DNA from: Hymenobacter profundi
GTDB taxonomy: Bacteria > Bacteroidota > Bacteroidia > Cytophagales > Hymenobacteraceae
Direction: 5' to 3'
Length of the DNA stretch: 64,000 bases
Assembly: GCF_019334315.1 (NCBI RefSeq)
Contig: NZ_JAHWGL010000013.1
Span: 1 to 64,000, forward strand
Of the stretch, positions 18,110-27,114 are shown piece by piece. The position numbers and the translations under genes are program-made. A model generated the notes under the pieces. It was not told the DNA's origin and made no database searches. It worked only from the letters and a program-made list of their open reading frames with translations. Within the stretch, counting starts at the first letter, position 1, and every line of letters starts with the position of its first letter.

Positions 18110-18155
18110 TCATCACTGCAACCCGCCAGCGATTCGCGTCGGCTTCCTACCCGGT

Positions 18156-19076
18156 ATGAACACCCTCAACCACTTCGAAACTCCCCAACTCGAACTCCTG
18201 CACCGTGGCAAAGTACGCGATTCGTTTCGCGCTCCGTCGGGCGACCGGCTCATCGTCGTGACCGACCGCCTTTCGGCGTTCGACTCGGTGTTGGAAACGC
18301 CCGTGGCCCACAAAGGCGCCGTGCTAAACGGTCTGGCCAATTTTTGGTTCGACAACACCCGCGACATCATTCCCAACCACGTGATGGAGCTGGTAGACCC
18401 CAACGCCATGCTGGTGAAGGAAGCCGAGCCGATTCGGGTGGAGATGGTGGTGCGGGCCTACCTCACCGGCTCGATGTGGCGCGGCTACCAGCAGGGCCAG
18501 CGCACCTTCTCGGGAGTAACGGTTCCCGATGGCCTGAGCAAGCATCAGCAGTTCCCCGAGCCCATCGTGACGCCAACGACGAAAGAAGAATCGGACCGTG
18601 AGATTACGCCTGAGAACCTCGTGAGCGAAGGCTGGGTGAGCCAGGAGCTGTACAACCAGATGAAGGAGAAAGCCCTGGCGTTGTTCAAGGTAGGCTCCGA
18701 TTTGTTGAAGGAAAAGGGTATCATCCTGGTAGATACCAAGTATGAATTTGGCCTGGTGAACGGCGAGCTGATCCTGATTGACGAAATCCACACACCGGAC
18801 TCGTCGCGCTTTTGGTCGGCCGAAGATTACGCCAAGAACCCGGAGTCGGCCGAGCAGATGGATAAGGAGTACGTGCGCCAGTGGCTGATTGCCAATAAGG
18901 TAGACGGTCAGTACCCCCGTGCCCTCACGCCCGAAGTATCGCAGGAAGCCACCCGCCGCTACCTCGATATCTACGAGCGCATCACCGGCCAGCCCCTACC
19001 CACCGCCAGCGAGGACGATGTATCGGCACGCTTGGTAAGCAACCTGGTGCGCGCCGGCGTGATGAAAGCGCTGTAA
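18156..19076 (+). CDS. purC: SAICAR synthetase
   Basis: 306 residues. Ligates aspartate to CAIR using ATP to form SAICAR. Family motifs are GKVRDSF near residue 18, VVTDRLSAFDSVL, a VRAYLTGSMW segment and LVDTKYEFG. The C-terminal LIDEIHTPDSSRFW is the classic aspartate/ATP-binding signature. The length fits the eukaryote/Bacteroidota-like form of about 300 residues. The start is 46 nt after purQ. purE, purK, purB and purH are not in this window, so the pathway is completed elsewhere. Confidence 0.96.
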   Translation: MNTLNHFETPQLELLHRGKVRDSFRAPSGDRLIVVTDRLSAFDSVLETPVAHKGAVLNGLANFWFDNTRDIIPNHVMELVDPNAMLVKEAEPIRVEMVVRAYLTGSMWRGYQQGQRTFSGVTVPDGLSKHQQFPEPIVTPTTKEESDREITPENLVSEGWVSQELYNQMKEKALALFKVGSDLLKEKGIILVDTKYEFGLVNGELILIDEIHTPDSSRFWSAEDYAKNPESAEQMDKEYVRQWLIANKVDGQYPRALTPEVSQEATRRYLDIYERITGQPLPTASEDDVSARLVSNLVRAGVMKAL

Positions 19077-19097
19077 TTCAATTGCTAATAGAAAAAT

Positions 19098-19170
19098 TTC
19101 GCACGGAGTTAAAGGGATAGTTTAGAAAAGAATCCACTTGGTGAAACTCCCTTTTTCAACTCCGTGCGAA
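19098..19170. repeat. Inverted repeat in the purC-purD spacer
   Basis: Arms TTCGCACGGAGTT (19098-19110) and AACTCCGTGCGAA (19158-19170) are perfectly complementary. A second internal complementarity (AAAGGGA/TCCCTTT) extends the stem. It is a separate palindromic family from the GTCATCCTGA elements and resembles a dispersed intercistronic repeat. Confidence 0.75.
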
Positions 19171-19201
19171 AACTCAACACCGCGCGAAACCCAGTTATTT
19201 C

Positions 19202-20476
19202 ATGAATGTAGTCATCCTCGGTTCTGGTGCCCGTGAGCACGCCCTCGCTTGGAAACTCGCCCAGGACGGCGCCACCGTGCACGTGCTGCCCGGCAACCCC
19301 GGCATTCCCGGCTCGGTGCCGTCTATCGACGCGCTGGATTTTCCGGCCGTACAGCAGTTTTGCCAGGAGCACGACGTGCAGCTGATCGTGCCCGGCTCCG
19401 AAGCGACTTTGGCGGCGGGCGTAACGGATTTCTTTGCCCAGACCGATATCCGCGTGTTCGGCCCTACCCGACAGGCAGCGGCGCTGGAGTCGTCGAAGGT
19501 ATGGTCGAAGAACTTTATGCAGCGCCACGGCGTGGCTACTGGCCAGGCCTGGACGTTCCGCTCCGACCAAGTAACCGAGGCCCTGGCCAAAGCGGCCGAG
19601 TTGGAGGGTAGGGTAGTAGTGAAGTACGACGGCCTGGCCGCTGGCAAGGGTGTGTACGTATGCTCGTCGCAGGACGAAGTGAAGGCGGCCCTTGATGAGC
19701 TGGTCGATCTGCACACCGATTGGTTTAGCTTCTTGCTCGAAGAAAAACTGGTGGGTCCAGAAATCAGTGTGATGGGCGCCACCGATGGTAACCGTATTCG
19801 GCTATTGGCTACTTCCCAGGACCACAAGCAGTTGCGTGCTGGAGACCAGGGTCCCAACACCGGTGGTATGGGCGCCTACTGCCCCGTGCCTTTCGCCGAC
19901 GACAACGTGATGGCCGAAGTGCGCCGCGACATCATTGAGCCTACCATGCGCGGGTTGAATGCGTCGCAGTTTGACTTCAAAGGCTTCATCTACTTCGGTA
20001 TCATGCTCACGCCCAACGGGCCGAAGCTACTGGAATACAACACCCGCCTGGGCGACCCTGAGGCTGAGGTGCTGCTGCCTGCTATGCAGAGCAGCCTGCT
20101 CGACCTCATCACGGCGGCCCTCGACGGCGACCTGGCGCGCCATGACGTGTGGCAGCGCCCTGGCCATTATGCCGGGGTGGTGCTAGCTTCAGGCGGCTAC
20201 CCGGCGCCCAAGTTCCCAACCGGCTTCCCCATCACCGGCCTCGACCAGCTGGCGCCCGAAACGCTGGTGTTCCTTGGTGGCGTGAAGGCCGGTGCCGAAG
20301 CCGGACAACTAGTGACCGGCGGCGGTCGGGTGCTAGTGGTAGTAACGCATGGCGATGAGCTGAACGATGCCGTGCAGCAAGCCTACGCCGAAATCAAGAA
20401 AATCAGCTTCCAGGATGCGTACTATCGCTCCGACATCGGGCAGCGGCCCAGCCCCATCCTTACCCGCGTATACTAA
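19202..20476 (+). CDS. purD: Phosphoribosylamine-glycine ligase (GAR synthetase)
   Basis: A 424-residue ATP-grasp enzyme joining phosphoribosylamine and glycine. The N-terminal nucleotide-binding-like start is VVILGSGAREHALAWKL. ATP-grasp signatures VVVKYDGLAAGKGVYV and DQGPNTGGMGAYCPVP are clear, followed by YNTRLGDPEAEVLLP. The stop codon overlaps the purN start by one base (TAATG), indicating translational coupling. Length and motifs are normal. Confidence 0.97.
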   Translation: MNVVILGSGAREHALAWKLAQDGATVHVLPGNPGIPGSVPSIDALDFPAVQQFCQEHDVQLIVPGSEATLAAGVTDFFAQTDIRVFGPTRQAAALESSKVWSKNFMQRHGVATGQAWTFRSDQVTEALAKAAELEGRVVVKYDGLAAGKGVYVCSSQDEVKAALDELVDLHTDWFSFLLEEKLVGPEISVMGATDGNRIRLLATSQDHKQLRAGDQGPNTGGMGAYCPVPFADDNVMAEVRRDIIEPTMRGLNASQFDFKGFIYFGIMLTPNGPKLLEYNTRLGDPEAEVLLPAMQSSLLDLITAALDGDLARHDVWQRPGHYAGVVLASGGYPAPKFPTGFPITGLDQLAPETLVFLGGVKAGAEAGQLVTGGGRVLVVVTHGDELNDAVQQAYAEIKKISFQDAYYRSDIGQRPSPILTRVY

Positions 20477-21102
20477 TGACAACGAACTTGCCACGTCTGG
20501 CGATTTTGCTTTCGGGAAGGGGCTCCAATATGGTGGCCCTGGTCGAGGCGGTGCAGCGTGGCGTATTGCAAGGCGTGGCCGAAGTGGCCGTGGTGTTCAG
20601 CAATAAGCCCGATGCGCCGGGCCTGACTACGGCTGCCGCACTGGGCTGCCCTACCGCCAGCCTAGCCCCGGAGGGTAGGAAACGCGCCGAGTACGACGCG
20701 GCCGTGGTGAACTTGCTGCAAAGCTACCAACCCGATTACGTGGTGCTGGCCGGCTACATGCGCATTCTGTCGCCGGTATTTGTGCGGGCGTTTGCGGGAT
20801 GCATTGTCAACATTCATCCCGCCGATACGCACCAGCACCAAGGACTACACGCCTACGAGTGGGCGTTCGAAAACCGCTTGCCCGAAACTAAAATAACGGT
20901 GCATTTGGTTGATGAGGGTCTCGATACGGGTCCGATTTTAGCGCAGGGCCCCGTGGACCTGCGCGGCGCCGATACGCTGGCTGAAGTAGAGCGCCGTGGC
21001 CTGGCCGTGGAACACCAATTGTACGCCAATACCTTAGCGCAACTCATTCGCCAGGAGTTGCCTACCCACTCCATTGCCGAGCAGTCGGCAACTCAACATT
21101 GA
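20476..21102 (+). CDS. purN: Phosphoribosylglycinamide formyltransferase
   Basis: 208 residues. Transfers a formyl group from 10-formyl-THF to GAR. The N-terminus LAILLSGRGSNM is the substrate-phosphate loop. The catalytic Asn and His lie in VNIHPADTHQHQG, and Asp in VDEGLDTGPILAQ. Compared with the commonest motif (NIHPSLLP..PG), the loop after NIHP is replaced by ADTHQHQ; catalytic residues are kept, so activity is expected. Its ATG overlaps the purD stop and its own stop is 10 nt before purF, so three genes are tightly coupled. Confidence 0.94.
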   Translation: MTTNLPRLAILLSGRGSNMVALVEAVQRGVLQGVAEVAVVFSNKPDAPGLTTAAALGCPTASLAPEGRKRAEYDAAVVNLLQSYQPDYVVLAGYMRILSPVFVRAFAGCIVNIHPADTHQHQGLHAYEWAFENRLPETKITVHLVDEGLDTGPILAQGPVDLRGADTLAEVERRGLAVEHQLYANTLAQLIRQELPTHSIAEQSATQH

Positions 21103-21112
21103 CACTTCGACT

Positions 21113-22618
21113 ATGTGCGGAATAGTAGGTTTTTACGGTCCTGATGACGTTGCGCACGATATCGTGTTCGGCCTCACCGCGTTGCAGCACCGCGGGCAGG
21201 ACGCCGCCGGCATTGCCACCTTCGACGGCAACTTTCACCTGCACAAGGGCAACGGATTGATTGCCGACGTGTTTCGGCCGAAGTTCCTGAAAAAGCTAAA
21301 AGGTAACATCGGCATTGGGCACGCGCGCTACACCACGCAGGGTTCCAACGACTCGGAGTTGGCGCAGCCGTTCACCACTAGCTACCCCTTTGGGCTGTCG
21401 ATGGTGCACAACGGCAACGTCATCAACTTCCGCGATGTAGCCAAGCGCCTACATGAGAAGTACCACGTGCTGCCCAAAACCAGCAACGACCTGGAGCTGA
21501 TTATGTACACCTTTGCCTCGGAGCTGCGCACCAAGGACCTCGACCACCTCTCCGTGGTCGACATCTTTGATGCTGTGGAGACGACGCAAGAGCTGGTGGA
21601 AGGTGCCTACGCTACCATCACCGTCATTGCCGGGTACGGACTGCTAGCCTTCAACGACCCCCGCGGCATCCGGCCTTTAGTATTTGGCCGCCGCGAAACA
21701 CCCAACGGGCCGGTGTATGCATTCTCTTCAGAATCAACGTGTTTTGATTACTTGGGCTTTGAGTTCATCAAGAACGTGGGGCCGGGCCAAGCGGTGTTCA
21801 TCGACCAGAATTTCAAGGTTCACTACAAGAACCCCTACCAGCAGCCCAAGAACTTCTGCGTATTCGAGCACATCTATTTCGCCCGCGAAGACTCCGTGAT
21901 TCACGGCCGCTTGGTGGCGCGGGAGCGGGTGCGTCTGGGTAAGCTACTAGCACGCCGGGTGAAAGAGGCTGGTTTGCAGCCCGATATGGTGATTGATGTA
22001 CCCTCCTCGGGCTACTTTGCGGCGTCGGGGCTGGCCGAGGCCATTGGCGTGCCCTACCGCCGTGGGTTGGTGAAGAACAACCACATGGGCCGTTCCTTTA
22101 TTGTGAGCAGCCAGGCGGGTAGGGAAGACGTGGTGAAGAAAAAGCTGAACCCAATTCGCGCCTTTGTGGAAGGCAAGAAGGTGGCCGTGGTCGACGACAG
22201 CATTGTGCGCGGCACTACTTCGCGGCGCATTGTGCGCATTCTGCGTGAGGCGGGTGCCAAGGAGGTGTACTTCATTTCGTCGGCGCCGCCCATTGTGTCG
22301 CCCTGCATCTACGGCATCGACATGGCCATGAGCACGGAGCTGATTGCAGCCAACCATACCGAACAGGAAATCTGCGACTACATTGAGGCCGACCGCGTGA
22401 TTTACCAGTCGGTGGAAGATTTGAAAGAGCTGTTCTCTGTGGAAAAAGGCCATGGCGGCAGCTGCTTTGCCTGCTTCACCGGCAACTACCCCACCGGCGA
22501 CGTGACGCGCTACCTGCGCCACATCCAAGAGGAACGTCAGAGCCACCGCAGCAAGAAGGATAAGGCGCTGGCCGCTACCTCTGTCAGTGCCAAAGCTCCT
22601 GAGCCCACGGAGCATTAA
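21113..22618 (+). CDS. purF: Amidophosphoribosyltransferase
   Basis: 501 residues. First committed step of purine synthesis: PRPP plus glutamine to phosphoribosylamine. The start at 21113 gives MCGIVGFYG, putting the glutaminase nucleophile Cys at position 2 with no propeptide. The frame upstream of this overlaps purN and is not used. The PRTase half has the PRPP motif VAVVDDSIVRGTTSRRI. CGIVGFYGPDD, GLTALQHRGQDAAG and IGHARYTTQG are typical of the N-terminal nucleophile domain. A short Lys/Ser-rich tail ends the protein. A palindromic repeat separates it from purM. Confidence 0.96.
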   Translation: MCGIVGFYGPDDVAHDIVFGLTALQHRGQDAAGIATFDGNFHLHKGNGLIADVFRPKFLKKLKGNIGIGHARYTTQGSNDSELAQPFTTSYPFGLSMVHNGNVINFRDVAKRLHEKYHVLPKTSNDLELIMYTFASELRTKDLDHLSVVDIFDAVETTQELVEGAYATITVIAGYGLLAFNDPRGIRPLVFGRRETPNGPVYAFSSESTCFDYLGFEFIKNVGPGQAVFIDQNFKVHYKNPYQQPKNFCVFEHIYFAREDSVIHGRLVARERVRLGKLLARRVKEAGLQPDMVIDVPSSGYFAASGLAEAIGVPYRRGLVKNNHMGRSFIVSSQAGREDVVKKKLNPIRAFVEGKKVAVVDDSIVRGTTSRRIVRILREAGAKEVYFISSAPPIVSPCIYGIDMAMSTELIAANHTEQEICDYIEADRVIYQSVEDLKELFSVEKGHGGSCFACFTGNYPTGDVTRYLRHIQEERQSHRSKKDKALAATSVSAKAPEPTEH

Positions 22619-22634
22619 TTCACCAAGAAACCTG

Positions 22635-22736
22635 TGTCATCCTGAGCGGAGCGAAGGACCTTATCACGCAAGAACGAGTCGTTGTTATGAAAATCGTTCT
22701 GCGGGCATAAGGTCCTTCGCTCCGCTCAGGATGACA
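22635..22736. repeat. Palindromic intergenic repeat (copy 2)
   Basis: Arms start TGTCATCCTGAGCGGAGCGA at 22635 and end in the reverse complement at 22736, giving a stem of about 30 bp. The loop region holds AGAACGAGTCGTTGTTATG, a core shared with copies 1 and 3. It sits between purF and purM inside the operon. Confidence 0.92.
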
Positions 22737-22756
22737 AGAAATAAATAGCCTACCCT

Positions 22757-23863
22757 ATGTCATCTTCCCAAAAACCTGCCGGCTACGACATCGACCTCGG
22801 CAACGAATGCTCCCGTAACGCCTATGCGTGGTCTAAGAAAACCTTTGCCAACCGTGCTGGCAAGCCCGGTGAGGCGGCCCAGGACCTGGACGGCGGCTTC
22901 GCCAACGAAATTCGTTTCGGTAACGCGCGGCTGGGTATTTCCTCCGATGGCATCGGTACCAAGATTGAGGTAGCCGAGCGGGTAGGCAAGTTTGATACGC
23001 TGGGCTACGACCTGGTGGCCATGACAGCCGACGACCTGATTGTGGGCGGTTTCGTGCCTACCAACCTCAGCAACATCATCGACGTGAACACGCTCGACTA
23101 TGACGTGATTGACGAGATGATGCGCGGCCTGCACGACGCCTGCAACTTTGCCGGCGTGGCCATCACGGGCGGCGAAATTGCCGAGCTGGGCAACCGTATC
23201 GGCGGTTGGGCCGGGGCGCGCATGAATTTTAACTGGTGCTCTACGGCTATCGGCAGCCTGCACCCCAGCCTGGAGCGCCCGCTCAGTGGTGCGGGTGTGC
23301 AAGCCGGGCAGGCGGTGGTGGCCATTCAGTCGCCTAGCTTCCGGTCCAATGGCTTTTCGCTAGCCCGTCGCACGTTGCAAAACCTATTTGGCGACAACTG
23401 GCACTCCGCCCCTTACGACGGCCCTGATGCTACCCCGCACGGCACGGCCGGGCACACCTGGGGTGAGGTGCTGCTGGCGCCGTCGCTCATCTACTCGCCC
23501 GGCGTGGCGAAAGTGCTGGACAAGGGCCTGCCGCTTTACGCCGCAGCACACATTACCGGCGGCGGCATTGCCGATAACTTCAAGCGGGTACTGAAAAATG
23601 GTGTAGGCGCCGAGTTGACCAACCTGTTCGAGCCGCTGCCCGCCATGCAGAAGCTCACGGAGTTGGCCGGCATCACCCCCGCCGACGCCTACCTCTACTG
23701 GAACATGGGCAACGGCATGCTCCTTGTGACCGACGAAGCCCAGGCCGAAGCCGTAGCCGAAAGCCTCCGCGCCGACGGCTACCAGGCCCAAGTAGCGGGC
23801 CGCATTACGGCCGAAGCGGGCATCCGCCTGCAAGTGGGTGCCGGTGAGTTGACGTACGCTTAA
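22757..23863 (+). CDS. purM: Phosphoribosylformylglycinamidine cyclo-ligase (AIR synthetase)
   Basis: 368 residues. Closes the imidazole ring, FGAM to AIR, with ATP. Motifs: GISSDGIGTKIEVAERVGK, ADDLIVGGFVPTN, AITGGEIAEL, SFRSNGFSLARR and HITGGGIADNFKR. The N-terminus reads YDIDLGNECSRNAYAW rather than the usual YxxAGVDI, as in a divergent PurM branch. It is the last gene of the cluster; a strong terminator starts 67 nt after its stop. Confidence in function rests on the conserved SDGIGTK and TGGGI motifs together with the context. Confidence 0.93.
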   Translation: MSSSQKPAGYDIDLGNECSRNAYAWSKKTFANRAGKPGEAAQDLDGGFANEIRFGNARLGISSDGIGTKIEVAERVGKFDTLGYDLVAMTADDLIVGGFVPTNLSNIIDVNTLDYDVIDEMMRGLHDACNFAGVAITGGEIAELGNRIGGWAGARMNFNWCSTAIGSLHPSLERPLSGAGVQAGQAVVAIQSPSFRSNGFSLARRTLQNLFGDNWHSAPYDGPDATPHGTAGHTWGEVLLAPSLIYSPGVAKVLDKGLPLYAAAHITGGGIADNFKRVLKNGVGAELTNLFEPLPAMQKLTELAGITPADAYLYWNMGNGMLLVTDEAQAEAVAESLRADGYQAQVAGRITAEAGIRLQVGAGELTYA

Positions 23864-23929
23864 TAGCCCTAATAAGGTAGGCGCTGCCATACTTTGTGGC
23901 GTGTCTACCTTTTATACACTTTCTGCACC

Positions 23930-23993
23930 AGGTCCCTGTTGGGAGCCCTTCCACCTATTCAAATGAGGTGGGGGCTACCGGCAGGGACCTTTT
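23930..23993 (+). terminator. Strong terminator after purM
   Basis: Outer arms AGGTCCCTG/CAGGGACCT plus an inner CCACCT/AGGTGG stem form a long hairpin followed by TTTT. It closes the pyr-pur cluster. Confidence 0.85.
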
Positions 23994-24438
23994 GCATACA
24001 GTATGTAGTAGGAATATGGAGCATAGCAGTTACTTAAAACCACATAAATCAAAAATGCTATTTTCAAGAAATGACCCTATTTTGTAAGGGGTATTATTGT
24101 GTAAAAGCTAAATTTTTAAAATAACTACTTAAAAAATAGGGGTGTATTTGCAATAATTTAAAAGTGCATGTATATATTGGCTTCATAATTACACCCTACC
24201 CCTGTTGAGTTTGCTAGTTGCAATGCAACACTCAGCAGCCTTGCATTACCTATCCTACTTACAATACTATTAAGTGCTTCTGCCCGATTAGGCAGGCGCA
24301 TTTTCAAGAAGCATAGTACCCTGCTGAGTGCTGCTGTGCAAAAGCAGTAGCCGGCCTCCGCTTGCCCGAAAAGCATGGCATAGCCCACGCTTTTTTCAAT
24401 ACGCGTACGCTCACTGCTTTCACCTATATCCCTCCTCT
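23994..24438. other. AT-rich intergenic region before the porin-amt pair
   Basis: About 445 bp without a supported gene. 24010-24180 is very AT-rich. An imperfect inverted repeat (CTGTTGAGT near 24203, ACTCAGCAG near 24230) has a further complementary word CTGCTGAGTG near 24322, allowing alternative pairings upstream of the porin gene. TGTATTTG and TGAGTTTG are one-mismatch -7 boxes but lack well-spaced -33 partners. The frame of the porin gene is open back to 24328 without a signal-like start. Confidence 0.5.
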
Positions 24439-25485
24439 ATGTTGATGTTGACTACTGCCCTCCTGGCGGCAGCCCTGGCAAGCGAACCTGGCGATTCCGT
24501 GCAGAAAAAGCCGTTTGTGTTCTCTGGTTCAGCCGATGGCTATTATCGCTACAACTTCAGTAATCCGCAGGAAGGCCCATACAATAACCTCACAAGCTTC
24601 ACCAACAGTCATAACTCATTTGAGCTGGGTATGATTTCGCTGAAGGCGGCGCACACGATAGGCAAGGTAGGGCTGGTGGCCGATGTCGGTTTTGGACGGC
24701 GAGCCGAGGAATTTTCCTACAACGATGACCGTACCCGGTTTGCTATCAAGCAGTTGTATGTGACGTATGCGCCCACAGAGAAAATCAAATTTACGGCGGG
24801 CAGTTGGGCCACGCATATTGGGTACGAGTCGGTAGATCCGTACCTGAACCGTAATTACAGCATGAGCTACATGTTCTCGTACGGGCCATTTTTCCATACG
24901 GGACTGAAAGCGGAGGTAAGCGTAGGCGACAAAACAACCCTCATGGTGGGCATCGCCAATCCTACTGATTTCAAGAGCGCCAGCAGCATGCCGAAAATGG
25001 CCATTGCGCAGCTGGCCACCAGCAGCAGAGACGATAAGTTGAAGGTCTACCTCAACTACCAGGGCGGCCGTGCACTGAATAGCTTACGGTTGCACCAAGA
25101 AGATCTGGTGCTTAGCTATTTGATTAATAGCAAGTTGTCGTTTTCCTACAACGGCACTATGCAGCAACGCAGAATCGTGGGCGAGGGCAGTGATGAATAC
25201 CACACGTGGTGGGGCTCGGCCCTCTACGCCAACCTCGACCCCCAGCCCTGGCTCGGGTTTACGCTCCGCGCAGAGTACACCGGCGACAAGAACTACCTGC
25301 TAGGACTCAGCAAGAATGTCATCGAAACGACGCTGTCTTCCAACATTAGAATCGATAATCTGACCATCATCCCGGAAATCCGCCTGGATAGGAGTAGTGC
25401 CGATGACAACCTCTTCGTGAACAAAGCCGGAAACAGCAAAAACGCCACCGTGAGCGGGCTGATAGCAGCAGTATATGCCTTCTAG
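24439..25485 (+). CDS. Outer-membrane beta-barrel porin
   Basis: 348 residues. The start at 24439 gives a short signal peptide MLMLTTALLAAALA. The mature protein is rich in alternating hydrophobic/aromatic strands (for example FVFSGSADGYYRYNF, KIKFTAGSWATHIGYES) and ends in VYAF, an aromatic terminus typical of outer-membrane barrels. It fits the OmpL-like/BBP2 porin group of Bacteroidota. The next gene, 70 nt downstream, is an ammonium transporter, so this barrel may serve nitrogen-source passage across the outer membrane. That link is inferred from context only. An alternative Met at 24445 is possible. Confidence 0.85.
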   Translation: MLMLTTALLAAALASEPGDSVQKKPFVFSGSADGYYRYNFSNPQEGPYNNLTSFTNSHNSFELGMISLKAAHTIGKVGLVADVGFGRRAEEFSYNDDRTRFAIKQLYVTYAPTEKIKFTAGSWATHIGYESVDPYLNRNYSMSYMFSYGPFFHTGLKAEVSVGDKTTLMVGIANPTDFKSASSMPKMAIAQLATSSRDDKLKVYLNYQGGRALNSLRLHQEDLVLSYLINSKLSFSYNGTMQQRRIVGEGSDEYHTWWGSALYANLDPQPWLGFTLRAEYTGDKNYLLGLSKNVIETTLSSNIRIDNLTIIPEIRLDRSSADDNLFVNKAGNSKNATVSGLIAAVYAF

Positions 25486-25555
25486 CGCAGCTACCTGGAA
25501 AGCAGCTACCTCATTGACCTGATAAAACACCCTCCACTTACCTAACATCTTTCGC

Positions 25556-26926
25556 ATGGAAACTTCTCTACCTTCCAAATCTGGTCGAAGCCCGTTGGGG
25601 CTGATTTTGCTGGTCGTGCTGGGCCTGATAGCGGCCTTCGTGCGCGTGCCGCATCCGTCGGCCGAAGCTAACAGCGCCCTCAATACCGGCGACATTGCCT
25701 GGATGCTGACCGCCTCGGCCTTTGTACTGCTCATGACGCCGGGTTTGTCGTTTTTCTACGGCGGCATGGTGCGCCCTAAGAACCTGATTTCTACCATGCT
25801 GCAAAGCTTTGTGGCGCTGGGCGTTATCTCTATTGTGTGGTATTTTGTGGGCTTCTCACTGGCCTACGGCGACTCCTGGAATGGCCTCATCGGCAACCCC
25901 ATGACGTTTCTGTTGCTTCGCGATGTGGGCACGGCGCCCAACCCTACCTTGTCGCCTACCATCCCCTTCATTCTGTTCTTCGCCTTTCAGCTGAAGTTTG
26001 CTATCATCACGCCGGCCCTCATTACTGGCTCGTTTGCCGAGCGCGTGCGCTTCAAGAGCTACCTAGTGTTCATGGTACTGTTCTGCCTGTTCATCTACTG
26101 CCCGCTGGCCCACTGGACCTGGCACCCCGAGGGCTTCCTGCGCAAGTGGGGCGTGCTTGACTTCGCGGGCGGTACGGTAGTGCACATCTCGGCGGGCGTG
26201 GCTGCGCTGGTAGCCGCTATGGTGCTGGGGCCGCGCCGGGCGCACCGGCAAACGTCGTTCGTGACGCCTAATGTGCCGTATGTGCTCTTGGGTACTGGCT
26301 TGCTGTGGTTTGGGTGGTTTGGCTTCAATGCCGGTTCGGCATTGGGCTCCAACGAGTTGGCTTCGCTATCGTTTGTGAACACCAACTTAGCCTCGGCGGC
26401 AGCGCTGGTGGCGTGGCTGCTGGTAGAGGTAGCGCGCGGCGGTAAGCCCACAGCTATGGGCGCCTGCATTGGTGCGGTGGTGGGTCTGGTAGGCATCACG
26501 CCCGCCGCTGGCTACGTCGATTACGGGCAGAGCATTCTCATCGGTATCGTGGCCTCGGTGGTCAGCTTTGCGGCCGTGCACTGGAAAAACAGCCGCACTA
26601 CCATCGACGATACCCTGGATGTATTCCCGTGCCATGGCCTGGGCGGTATTGTCGGGATGCTGCTCACGGGCGTGTTTGCTGCCAATGTAGGCTTAGTGAA
26701 TGGCACCGCTACCGTATTCGGCTACCACGTGCTGGGCCTAGTTATCGTTATTGCCTACGTGGCCATTCTGTCGTGGGTGCTGTTGAAAGTGACGGATGCG
26801 CTGGTAGGGCTGCGGGTGAAGCAGGAGGAAGAAGAACTGGGCCTCGACCTGAGCCAACACGAGGAATCGACCTATCACGTGGACGAAGAATACGAGAAGC
26901 TGTACCGCAAGGAGCTGGTGTCGTAA
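25556..26926 (+). CDS. amt: Ammonium transporter (Amt/MEP/Rh family)
   Basis: A 456-residue inner-membrane channel with about 11-12 hydrophobic segments. Signatures: FVLLMTPGLSFFYGGMVRPKN, AFQLKFAIITPALITGSFAER, FAGGTVVHISAGVAALVAA (with a pore His) and the late HGLGGIVGMLLTG with the second pore His. The hydrophobic segment at residues 12-30 may be a cleaved signal or first helix. The C-terminal tail is acidic (VKQEEEELGLDLSQHEEST). No glnK/PII gene is adjacent, unlike many bacterial amt loci. It is probably co-transcribed with the upstream porin. Confidence 0.96.
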   Translation: METSLPSKSGRSPLGLILLVVLGLIAAFVRVPHPSAEANSALNTGDIAWMLTASAFVLLMTPGLSFFYGGMVRPKNLISTMLQSFVALGVISIVWYFVGFSLAYGDSWNGLIGNPMTFLLLRDVGTAPNPTLSPTIPFILFFAFQLKFAIITPALITGSFAERVRFKSYLVFMVLFCLFIYCPLAHWTWHPEGFLRKWGVLDFAGGTVVHISAGVAALVAAMVLGPRRAHRQTSFVTPNVPYVLLGTGLLWFGWFGFNAGSALGSNELASLSFVNTNLASAAALVAWLLVEVARGGKPTAMGACIGAVVGLVGITPAAGYVDYGQSILIGIVASVVSFAAVHWKNSRTTIDDTLDVFPCHGLGGIVGMLLTGVFAANVGLVNGTATVFGYHVLGLVIVIAYVAILSWVLLKVTDALVGLRVKQEEEELGLDLSQHEESTYHVDEEYEKLYRKELVS

Positions 26927-26987
26927 TAACCTCTAGTTGCGGCTCACCATACCCAACCGGGTAGGCCGCTTGGATACACCTGAAAAC

Positions 26988-27046
26988 AAGTAGCTCCCGC
27001 GTGGCAACAGCACCATTGGTGGCGCTGCTACCTGCGGGAGCTACTT
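26988..27046. terminator. Bidirectional terminator between convergent genes
   Basis: Perfect 13-bp outer arms AAGTAGCTCCCGC and GCGGGAGCTACTT with a further inner stem (GCAACAGCACCA/TGGTGGCGCTGC). It separates amt (plus) from the DUF4468-like gene (minus). Confidence 0.85.
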
Positions 27047-27114
27047 ATTTTGGATGCCCTTTTGGTGTGTAAGGGGCTAATACAGCACTATCTAGTGCGT
27101 AAAAACAGCAAACA

